53,018 bases of DNA, taken from the NCBI RefSeq assembly GCF_003112455.1, contig NZ_BDQX01000286.1, positions 1 to 53,018 of the forward strand, written 5' to 3'. A program made the translations under genes and the position numbers. Positions 27,617 to 37,500 of this stretch are shown here, piece by piece. The notes below the pieces were generated by a model, which did not search any database, was not told the DNA's origin, and was given only the letters and a program-made list of their open reading frames with translations. How positions within the stretch are numbered: the first letter of the stretch is position 1; every line of letters starts with the position of its first letter. The DNA is from Paenibacillus agaridevorans (GTDB taxonomy: Bacteria > Bacillota > Bacilli > Paenibacillales > Paenibacillaceae).

Positions 27617-29377
27617 ATGATGAAGTGGTTTCATAAATATTCGTTTTATTTGCGCATCCAGTTATCATTTCTTTTATTCATCCTGCTCCCCCTTTTCAGC
27701 GCGAGCTTGCTTGCCTACATCGTTATCAAAGATATTACGTTGGATAAGGTAAAGGCCTCCCAGCATAATGTGATCAATATGATTGCCCACGATTTGTCCA
27801 AATCGGTCGAGGATGTTATTTACTCCAACAATCTGGTCAGCTTTAACAAAAGCTCGGCCTTTCTGGAATCTCTGAAAAATTTCAAGGATGTATCGGTTCT
27901 GCAATCCTTAAAGGATTACGAAAGTTTGATGGCGATTTCGGAATATATCGATCTGGTATTTTCCAAAACGACGGGGATGAACGCCTCTATTTTTTATCTG
28001 AATCAGCAGGGTTATATTGTTTATGGAAACAATAATGAGCTTGATTTTCGCTCGCTCAAAACATGGGTGGCCGAGAAAGAGGTTTCCGACTGGATTACCA
28101 ACGCGAATCCCAACCGTTTGCAATGGATGATGGCCGACGATCTTAAGGTAAGCAACTGGCGGAAATCGGATACCTTTTATATGGCCATGCGTCCCGTCAA
28201 TCATTTATATACGGGCGAGCGGCTGGGAACCCTGTTTATCGGCATTCCGAACCATTATTTCCAGGAAGTGATGTCAACCGTCAATTTTGGGCAAATCGAA
28301 CTGGTCAATGAGAACGGGGCAAAGGTTTTCTCCCATGTTATGGAGGGAACGGCCGCGATTGCGCAAAACAATCAGGTAGAGCTTCGGTCTAAAGTGCCTA
28401 TTACGGGGTGGGAGCTGATTTATCGGTTCTCTTACAAAGAAATTACCAAGGAACTGACTTACGTTTTCCGTATCCATATTCTATTAATCATCGTTTGCTT
28501 GATTCTATTTTTATTCATCTCCATCTTTATCGGGAGGCAGCTCTATCGCCCGCTGGACAAGCTTCGCCGGGTGGCCGAGAATTTCGGCGAGGGCGATCGC
28601 GTCGTCCGTTTCCCGGTAAAAGGCAGGGACGAGCTGTCCGTTCTCGGGATCGCTTTCAATAATATGCTGGACAGAATCAATCGTCTGCTCTTGAACATCG
28701 AGCAGGAACAGGAAGAAAAAAGAGTGATCGAACTGCAGGCCTTGTTCGCGCAAATTCATCCGCATTTCCTGCTTAATACTTTAAATTCAGTCAAGTGCAA
28801 CCTTGCGCTGGGCGGGGATCGGATTCATAGCGGGCAGATTGGCTCATTAATGAGCTTACTGGGCGCTTATATGAGAGTCAATGAAATGAGCACGCTGGAA
28901 GACGAGTGCAGGCTGCTGGTCGATTACACCCAGATCATGAAGATGCGTACCGAAATGGACTTTCAGTTTCACATTAACATTCCCGATGAATGGAAAGGGT
29001 TCATGGTGCCCAGACTGATGTTGCAGCCGATGGTAGAAAATGCAATTATTCACGGCTTCTCGAAACTTCCCGATTTCCCTGCGGATCCGATGATCCGGGT
29101 AGAGGTCTATGCTTCGGGAGATGACCTTGTGATCGATGTTGCAGATAATGGAAAAGGAATACCTGCGTCTGCGCTGGCAAACTTGCACTCCACGCTGGAA
29201 AAGGACAAGGAACCGACCGCTTCCAACCAACGTATCGGATTGCCTAATGTGTTGCGCAGGCTGCAACTGACTTTCGGCGAATCTTCTTCCATTCGGGTCT
29301 ATGAAAATGCGGATAAAGGTTTGACGGTTTCCATGCGTATTCCATTGCAAGATGGCGAAAAGGGGGGATTCGAATGA
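27617..29377 (+). CDS. YesM-type sensor histidine kinase (third system)
   Basis: A 586-residue membrane kinase. First helix about 12-35, extracellular sensing region to about 275, second helix about 280-300, HAMP linker (GRQLYRPLDKLRRVAENFGEG), His_kinase domain with FAQIHPHFLLNTLNSVK (phospho-acceptor near His383; the usual INPHF reads IHPHF) and a complete HATPase domain (LQPMVENAIIHGF, ADNGKGI, IGLPNVLRRL). ATG 27617 is chosen because TTGGAGGAG lies about 7 bases before it; the longer frame from 27521 runs through the terminator hairpin. It overlaps the regulator gene by four bases (ATGA), so kinase and regulator are coupled. Confidence 0.92.
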   Translation: MMKWFHKYSFYLRIQLSFLLFILLPLFSASLLAYIVIKDITLDKVKASQHNVINMIAHDLSKSVEDVIYSNNLVSFNKSSAFLESLKNFKDVSVLQSLKDYESLMAISEYIDLVFSKTTGMNASIFYLNQQGYIVYGNNNELDFRSLKTWVAEKEVSDWITNANPNRLQWMMADDLKVSNWRKSDTFYMAMRPVNHLYTGERLGTLFIGIPNHYFQEVMSTVNFGQIELVNENGAKVFSHVMEGTAAIAQNNQVELRSKVPITGWELIYRFSYKEITKELTYVFRIHILLIIVCLILFLFISIFIGRQLYRPLDKLRRVAENFGEGDRVVRFPVKGRDELSVLGIAFNNMLDRINRLLLNIEQEQEEKRVIELQALFAQIHPHFLLNTLNSVKCNLALGGDRIHSGQIGSLMSLLGAYMRVNEMSTLEDECRLLVDYTQIMKMRTEMDFQFHINIPDEWKGFMVPRLMLQPMVENAIIHGFSKLPDFPADPMIRVEVYASGDDLVIDVADNGKGIPASALANLHSTLEKDKEPTASNQRIGLPNVLRRLQLTFGESSSIRVYENADKGLTVSMRIPLQDGEKGGFE

Positions 29378-30951
29378 GAAAAGTGATGATTATAGACGAT
29401 GATGTGCCGATGCTTCGTTATTTGGAACGGATGATCGATTGGGAGTCCTTGCATTTGCAGGTTGTGGCAACCGCTTTCTCCAGCGTCAAGGCGCTGGAGT
29501 TATTTCGCGAGAAGGACCCCGATATCGTCATTACGGATATCGGGATGCCGCAAATAGACGGAATCGAGCTGGCCACTCGTGTCCGCGAGATCAACCCCGC
29601 TGTAAGGCTTATCTTTGTCACATGCCATGAGGATTTTGGTTATGCCAGAAGCGCCATGCACCTGCAAGCGGATGATTATTTGATCAAGTATGAATTAACG
29701 ACAGAGAAATTAATGGGCAGCTTGCAGAAAGCATCCAAATTGGCCGACGAATCGCGGGAGCGTATCGATCAGTTGTCCTTCAGGGAAGAACTGGAACACC
29801 ATAAGGACCAAATCAAAAAACAATTGTGGCGTCTGCTCAGCGGCAAGCTCGATGAACAGAAGGTGTCGCAATTATTGCAGAAGATTGGAATGCGCTGGGA
29901 ACAGCCGCGTTTTATGCTGGCTGCGGCAACGGTAGATTACGCCTCTCTGCTGGAACATTATCACTATGAGGATCTGGATCTGATCCACTATGCCTTCTAC
30001 AACATTGCGGAAGAGACGGCTGCCGATTGGGCGCCGGTCCTTATTATTCCGCAGGAGCAAGCAGGCAAGTTCGTATTTATTTTGAACTATAGGCCCAACC
30101 TGGCCGTTAACATCCGTAAGGAATTTGAAGCTTATTTGGAGAAGCTCCGCGAAAAAATCAAAAGTTATCTAAAGATTGAGATGAGAGGCATCATTAGCGG
30201 CGAGCTAAATGGACTCGGCGCAATCAAGACGGTTCATGAACAATTAATGGAAGCCCAACAGGCGCTTTATTACAAACCATGGACCATATCCCACTTGTCC
30301 GATGATGCTCCCTCTATATGGACAGTCAACGATCAAGAGTTTAAAAGGTATAAGGATGAACTGCTGCAGGCCAATGAAAAGCAGGATCTGAGTTCGTTAG
30401 AAGCGGTATTGGAGCGAATGGAGAACTATGCCCGGACGGTCATGCTGAAGCCGCAATTATATGTGTATCATCTGTCCCAAATGCTGCGGTCGTTGGACTA
30501 CGAATGGAATATCCAACACGAAAAGGAGCATCTGCATGCGCTGTTGCCGCATATTATTTCTTCTCGGGAGGCACTCCAGCTTGCGAAGCAGCATGTAGGC
30601 AAATTGGGCGGCATGCAAGATCGCGGGGAGACCATGAAGGAGCCAAGACTGCACGAAATCAATGAATATATCAGCACCCATTTGGCCGAGAACGTGTCTT
30701 CGGTTTCCGTGGCCAACCATCTGTATCTGAATCCGAGCTACTTTTCGCGTTATTTCAAGAAGATTGCAGGCATTAACTTTACCGAATATGTGCATAGGTA
30801 CAAGATGGATATTGCCAAGCAATTGTTTGAACAGGGCGAGTCGGTGGAGATGGTCGCCATAAAGCTGGGATACTCGGATCGGACGTACTTTTCCAAGGTG
30901 TTCAAAAAATATATCGGAATTAGCCCGCTAGACTACAAATCAAATAAATAA
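29374..30951 (+). CDS. YesN-type response regulator with AraC DNA-binding domain (third system)
   Basis: A 525-residue transcription factor. Receiver domain (1-120): KVMIIDDDVP, phospho-acceptor Asp55 in ITDIGMPQIDG, Lys in DDYLIKYEL. The AraC-type domain spans about 424-523 with VSSVSVANHLYLNPSYFSRY and VEMVAIKLGYSDRTYFSKVF as the two helix-turn-helix units. It probably drives the two promoters carrying AAGGTCAAAWAAGTGCAC upstream of the third importer. The gene ends the cassette and is followed by a strong terminator. Confidence 0.93.
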   Translation: MRKVMIIDDDVPMLRYLERMIDWESLHLQVVATAFSSVKALELFREKDPDIVITDIGMPQIDGIELATRVREINPAVRLIFVTCHEDFGYARSAMHLQADDYLIKYELTTEKLMGSLQKASKLADESRERIDQLSFREELEHHKDQIKKQLWRLLSGKLDEQKVSQLLQKIGMRWEQPRFMLAAATVDYASLLEHYHYEDLDLIHYAFYNIAEETAADWAPVLIIPQEQAGKFVFILNYRPNLAVNIRKEFEAYLEKLREKIKSYLKIEMRGIISGELNGLGAIKTVHEQLMEAQQALYYKPWTISHLSDDAPSIWTVNDQEFKRYKDELLQANEKQDLSSLEAVLERMENYARTVMLKPQLYVYHLSQMLRSLDYEWNIQHEKEHLHALLPHIISSREALQLAKQHVGKLGGMQDRGETMKEPRLHEINEYISTHLAENVSSVSVANHLYLNPSYFSRYFKKIAGINFTEYVHRYKMDIAKQLFEQGESVEMVAIKLGYSDRTYFSKVFKKYIGISPLDYKSNK

Positions 30952-30958
30952 ACGCGAC

Positions 30959-31011
30959 AAGGAACCCGATTTTCACTTTAAAGTGGAAGAGGGGTTCCTT
31001 TTTTTTTTTTT
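30959..31011 (+). terminator. strong Rho-independent terminator after the third regulator gene
   Basis: AAGGAACCC (30959-30967) pairs with GGGTTCCTT (30992-31000), with an inner CACTTTAAAGTG palindrome in the loop, followed by an unbroken run of Ts. Confidence 0.93.
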
Positions 31012-31048
31012 GCGGCTCTAAGACTTGTGAACAACAGGTTGAAAAATT

Positions 31049-31231
31049 TAACAGACACCAGCGACGCTATTTGTCCGATTTTAACCTCAAACAAAATCTA
31101 ACGGACGGGAAAAACACTATTGGGTAGTAATGGAGCCGATTTGCACGGTGATGATGCCAATAATGTCGTACATGTCCTTTAGATTTTCGAAAGTCTAAAA
31201 AATCGAAGAATAACGTTATTTATGTCCGTTA
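31049..31231. repeat. dispersed intergenic repeat, copy C (diverged)
   Basis: TAACAGAC at 31049, TAACGGAC at 31099, GTCCTTTA at 31174 and GTCCGTTA at 31224, again exactly 50, 75 and 50 bp apart, although the sequence between the octamers has largely drifted from copies A and B. Each octamer is followed inward by a degenerate CGCTATTT-like arm. Confidence 0.75.
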
Positions 31232-31319
31232 GGCAGTGAGTGACTGGATGTTTTTGTTTTTTTTGAAACAACTTCAGGCGATTTTGTGCTTTTCGGAGCC
31301 ATGGCGTGACGAACAGAAC

Positions 31320-31559
31320 TTGTTCAGCGTTTGTTCAGAGGGCAATGGTACTATTTTAGTAGATATTGTCGAAATTCGCTGTCAGATGAGCATGCAATCC
31401 TATTAGATGTTACCTACGAGAGGGAGGCTCTATGACGAAATAACATAATTCATAGTCTATTTTACTCGTGTCGAAAGATACTCGATTAGCGAATGTTTGG
31501 AAAAAACTTATATGTTTATGGATCAGCAGTTTAACTAGATGCCAGGGAGGAAGGTATGC
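31320..31559 (+). promoter_or_regulatory. long leader region of the lectin/SLH gene
   Basis: Two direct TTGTTCAG copies (about 31320 and 31331) precede an AT-rich TACTATTTT stretch, a possible -10 area. Further on, AGGGAGG (31421-31427) precedes a complete three-codon frame ATG-ACG-AAA-TAA (31432-31443), and the true start follows 117 bases later. The mini-frame may be a leader peptide or a relic of an earlier start. Promoter assignment is uncertain. Confidence 0.35.
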
Positions 31560-34500
31560 ATGCTAAGCTTGAAAAGATTTCAATTATCGTTGTTGGCGTT
31601 GCTATTAATCATTCAGGTGGCAATTCCAGGAGTCGGAAGCAGCGTCTATGCGGCGGATGACAATTTTATTACGTTTAAGTACGATTCTTTCAGCGATGAC
31701 GACAGATTGAAAACGAATGGCGTTACGAGCTACAATAATGGCCGATTAAGATTGACGCCCGCAGCTGAACAAAAATGGGGAACAGCCTTTAATATGGAGC
31801 GCGTGTCGTTGAAAAACAATCGTTCCTTCAGTTCTTATTTTACGTTTGAATTGTCTGGTGGCGGGGGAGTTTCTCCGGGCTGGGCTGACGGTATCGTGTT
31901 TACGGTACAAACCTTCTCGAACGCCGCGGGAGCGGCTGGCGGGGGAATGGGCTACCAAGGCATTCAGCAAAGCGTAGGCATCGAATTCGATACGTGGAAC
32001 AATGGAACGGGTCTGGGAGATCCCAGCAGCAACCATATTGGAATCAATTACAACGGCGTGCTGGGGGGAAGTAACGTACAGTCGCTGTCAACTTCGACAT
32101 TGGACATGAAATCCGGCACGATTCACGCCTGGGTTGATTATGATGGCCTCAATAAGAAAATCGAAGTGCGGGTCAACAAAAATTCCGATACAAGGCCGAC
32201 AGCGGCGAATCTTACTCAGACAAATGTAAATTTGACATCGATTTTGAATTCCAGCGACGTTTATGTAGGTTTTACGGCCGCAACGGGCGGCGCTTATCAG
32301 AATCACGATATTACCAAATGGTATTTCACCAACGATTTTGCCCCGATCGATGTCCGCAATAATACGTATGTGCAAGCGCCGACAAGATACACGATCGCAA
32401 AGACGGAGCAAGAGGACGGCAGATGGAAGCTGGATATTACAGCGGTGGGCGGCACGAGGCAAAATGAAATTCCGATTACGGTGACGGCTACGAACGATGC
32501 AATCGTCGAACCGTCGTCGGTTGTAACGGATGCTGACGGCAAAGCCGTGGTATACATTTCGTCTTCCGGGACGTCGGGTCCCTCTACGGTGAAGGCGGAA
32601 GGTCCAAGCGGCATATTTACAACTACTGAAGTAACACTGGTGGGCAAGTCTACTGCGCCTTTGGCGCAAGATATTGTCGCCAATGCGACGGATCAGCAAT
32701 TAACGCTGAGCAAAGTGCCTGCAGGAGCGGTAATTTCGATCTACCGGAGCGAAAGCGACAGTGAGCCGCTGCAAATCACGTCAGTGACCGGCGGAACCGT
32801 CGAGCTCATAGCGGAGGATCTGTCATTCTCCTTAAGCAGCGAAGAAAATATCTACATTACGTATCAAACCGGAATCCGGCTTGAGAGCGACAAAACGGCG
32901 ATAAGGCCGAAGGTGCGCAGCGGAGCGCTCGCAGTTGGGCGGATTGTATCCAACGGGACGAAGGACACGGTCTATGTAGCGGATGTGCCAGCAGGAGCAA
33001 CGGTTCGTATCTATGATCCTGCTTCCGGTGAGTTAATCGGCGAAGCCGCTGCGGCTGCCGACCCGAACCCTCTGGCTGTCACGATTGCGGACGGACTGCT
33101 GGACTTGCAGCAAGTAGAAGCGACGATTCAGAACCATGACGAAATCGAGAGCCATCGAACTTCGGCAACGACCCGTCTGGAAACAAGCGATCAGCCGGTC
33201 CATGTTACGGCGAATAGCGCGACAAACATCATTACGGTCGAGGATGTGCCGAGCGGTGCAAAGGTCATCGTGTATGACAAGGATGGCGATGAGATCGCCT
33301 CGATTTATAACCGGACAGCCAATACGCGCGACATGGTCATCGACATGTTCCCTCCGGGAATCGAACTCGGCGATCATTATGAGGTTTCTATTATTGAAGT
33401 AAAAAAATACGAGAGCGATAAAGTCGGCGTCGACGGCAAAGTGCCGAGCCAATCGCTAGCGGCGGATCAGCTTGCCGCCAATGCGACGACGGATACCGTC
33501 ACGGCGGCGGACATTGCTCCAGGAACGATCGTTCGCGTCTACGATGCGAATGGCGTTCTGCTAGGCCAAGCGGTTAACGAAGGCGGCACGGCAGGCGATG
33601 TTGTTGTTGCAATCGACACGAATCTTGCCAATAAACAACAACTGTTCGTCACGCAGCAAGTAGCGGGCGAGCTCGAAAGCGCGAAGACGAGCGTTATTGC
33701 GCATTTCGATCAAAGCGCTGCGCCAATCTACGTTGCGGCGAATGCGACGGATGACACCGTAACGGTGACGAACGTTCCGGCAGGCGCGACGGTGACGGTG
33801 TATGATGAAGATGACGAGGTCATTGGCACGGCGACAAACAACGGCGCTGCGGCGGGAACGGTTATCGTAGAGATCGAAAACGGCCTTAACGATAAGACTA
33901 ACGTAAAAGTAACGATCACGGAGCCGAACAAGTCCGAAAGCGAGCTGACTACAGCAGTGGTTCTGGTTCAATCGGAATGGCCGAATGATACCAGCATCGT
34001 AGCAAAGGGCACCGAAGGCACGGTAACGGTGAGCGATGTTCCGGCTGAAGCGACGATCATTGTATACGACAAGGACGGCAAGGAATTGGGCCGCCTTAAG
34101 CAAGGCGAAAAAGCGGGGCCGTTGACGCTGGAAAACTTGCAAGACATGGGCGAGGAGATTTATGTCAGTATCTTGATCGATGGGCAGTTGGAGAGCAATA
34201 AAGCTTCTCAGTTGGTAACTTATGAGCAGAGCGAACCGCTAACGGCGGATCAGGTGTCTGCGAACGTGACCAACAATACGGTTGAGGTAACGAATCTGGC
34301 TCCGGGCACGACGATTATCATCTATGACGATCAACCCAAAGTAATTGGAACTGCGACAAATACAGGCAATGCCTCTGGCACGGTTATTGTCGAGCTTTCT
34401 ATCGATCTTGCGGATGGAGACAGTGTATTCGTATCGAAGAAAGACAGCGACAAATCGGCAAGCGAGCCGATTGCGGTAATCGCTGCGTATACGCAGAGCG

Positions 34501-37500
34501 CCAAGCCGGTCACTGTCGTTGCCAATGCCTCGACGGATACTGTAACGGTGACGAACGTTCCGCCAGGTGCAACGGTGACGGTGTACGATGACAAGGGCGA
34601 CGAAATCGGCAAAGCGACAAACAATGGCGAAACAGCGGGAACGGTAATCGTCACGATCGGTGGCGGCCTTAACGACGGGACTATCGTAAAAGTAACCATT
34701 ACGGAGCCGAACATGTCCGAGAGCGAGGAAACCGAAGCTGCGACGCAAACGAAGTCGGTATGGCCAAACGATTCCAGTATCGTGGCGGACGGAACCGAAG
34801 GCACGGTAACGGTGAGCGATGTTCCGGCTGAAGCTACGATCATTGTATACGATAAGGACGGCAAGGAGTTGGGCCGCCTTAAGCAAGGCGAAACAGCGGG
34901 ACCGTTGACGCTGGAAAACTTGCAAGGCATGGGCGATCAGATTCAAGTCAGCATCGTAATTGCAGGACAGTTGGAGAGCGCGCCGCAGCAAGCGAACGTG
35001 GTCTACACGCAAAGCGCTGCCCTTCTGGATTCAGCGATAACCGCCAATGCCACGAACGACACCGTGACGGTGACGAACGTACCGGCGGGCGCTGTAATCA
35101 AGGTATACGATGAGGATGGCGAGTTGATCGGCACGGCAGCGAACGAAGAGGATGAAGCGGGTTCGGTCGTTGTAACGATTCCGTTGCCCGGTGGTCTGAC
35201 GGACGGGCAAGCGGTTGATGTCACGATTACGGAGCCGGACAAGACGGAAAGCGAAAAAACAAACGTTACGTCAACCACTGATCAAAGCGTTCCGCCGCTG
35301 TTGGAATCGTCCATTACGGCGAATGCGACGGACAATACGGTGACGGTAACGAATGTTCCGCCAGGAGCGACGGTGACGGTGTACGATGAAGAAGGCGAAA
35401 TCGGCACTGCTACTAATAACGGTAATACAGCTGGACCGGTAACCGTCACAATCAGCGGAGAGTATGACGAGTCGGACTCCGTCTATGTAACAATTACGGA
35501 GCCGAATAAGCTGGAGAGCGAGAAGGTCAAAGCGGAGATGCAAATCGAGGCGGTATGGCCAAGCGAATCCAGCATCGAGGCGGATGGCATGGAAGGCACG
35601 GTAACGGTGACGAAGGTGCCGTCTGGCGCGACGATCATCGTATACGATAAGGACGGCAAGGAGTTGGGCCGTCTTACGCAAGGCGAAACAGCGGGACCGT
35701 TGACGCTGGAGAACCTGGAAGGTCTGGGCGATAAGATTCAAGTCAGCATCGTCATCGACGGGTATCTGGAGAGCTCGCCGCAGCAAGCGGTTGTGGACTA
35801 CCTGCCAAGCGTTGCGCTTGATGGACCGGCAATAACCGCCAACGCGACGGACGACACGGTGACAGTAACGAACGTTCCGGCAGGGGCTGTAATCAAGGTG
35901 TATGCTGCAAATGGCGATCCGATCGGCACGGCAATGAACGAAGAAGACGAGGCGGGTCCGGTCGTCGTAACGATTCCGTTGCCCGGCGGTCTGAGCGACA
36001 AGCAAAAGGTTGATGTTACGATTACGGAACGAAACAGAGGGGAAAGCCCGAAAACAACCGTAGAGGCAGCCGCCAAACAAAGCGCTGAGCCAGTCTACGT
36101 TGCGGCGAATGCGACGAACAATACCGTAACGGTGACGAACGTTCCGCCGGGTGCAACGGTGACGGTGTACGATGACAAAGGCGAAATCGGCACGGCGACA
36201 AACAACAGCGATACAGCGGGAACGGTAACCGTCACGATTATCGACGGATTTGGCGAAGCGGAAGTGGTTCATGTAACGATTACGGAGCCGAACAAGCTCG
36301 AAAGTCTGGCTGTTCAGGTAGACATTCTGGTGATGTCCGACCCGTTGACGGTTGATCGTATTACGACCAATGCGACGAAGGATACGGTCCAAGTTGCTTC
36401 GGTCCCCGCAGGCGCAACGATTTATATTTATAATGCCGGCAATCAATTGATCGGCACGATAACCAACGATAGCCTTGATTCCGCGGACTTGACGATTGCG
36501 ATCCTAGCACCGGGCATAGCCGGCGGCGATACGGTGAAGGTGTCCGTTAAGGAGAAGGACAAACTGGAGAGCAGCACTGTATCGGTCATTGCCGGATTGG
36601 AGCAGACAACTGCTCTTGGAGAGGAACAGGCAATCGTTAACGCCAGCAAGGATGTTATTACCGTTAAGGATGTTGCCCCTGGAGCAACCGTCAGAGTGTA
36701 CGACTCGACGGGCAAGCTGCTTATTTCCAGGAAGAACACAACATCCGGAAGTACAAATCTGGTTATTGCAATGAATCCGGGCTTTGATGCGGGAGTACAA
36801 TATTTGATCAGCGTCACGGAGCCGAATAAGCTGGAAAGCGAGAAAAACAGCTTTATTGCGCGCGATCAATCCTCCAGACCAACGAACGAACAGATTGAAA
36901 GTATCAGCGTTCAACAGGATACGATCGTCGTCAAGGATGTTCCGAACGGCGCGACGGTCGTCGTCTACGATGCCGAGGGCAAAGAAGCAGGCAGAGCGAC
37001 GAACACTTCGGGTTCGAACGGAGAGGTTACGGTCAAGGGACCGATTAAGACAAACGAGCTGCAAATTACGATCATTGAGTCAGGCAAGCTGGAAAGCGAT
37101 AAGCTGATCGTGGATTTGCTGTTGACGACCGAGGAGCAGATTAACAATGCATTGCGCCGCCTGTCAGTAGAGTACCAGGGTCAGGATACTTGGGAAAGCG
37201 TGACGAACAACGTATTCGTTCTAACGGTAGGAGCGCATGATACGCAGGTACAATGGCAATCCGCCAAACCGAACGTTATAGCGATCAACTCGCCATTAAA
37301 CAACCGGATTGAAGCGACGGTTGCCCGTCAAGCTAACGATGTCAGTGTCATTCTGACCGCCGAAATTTCCAAGAACGGCATGACGAAGAGCAGAACCTTC
37401 CTGCTGATCGTCAAATCCGAAAGCCTGGACAAAATAAGCGAGTCCGTTGGACGCCAAGTCGATATCAAGGGCGGAGAACAACAAGAGCAAGAGCAGCAAG

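Noticed and set aside
31539..31559. Upstream ATG for the lectin/SLH gene
   Set aside because: The ribosome binding site GGGAGGAAGG lies within this stretch and serves ATG 31560; the signal peptide also starts properly at the later codon.
32673..37128. Regular repeats that might suggest a CRISPR array
   Set aside because: The repeats are about 250 bp, in frame and part of a secreted protein; there are no short direct repeats with unique spacers.
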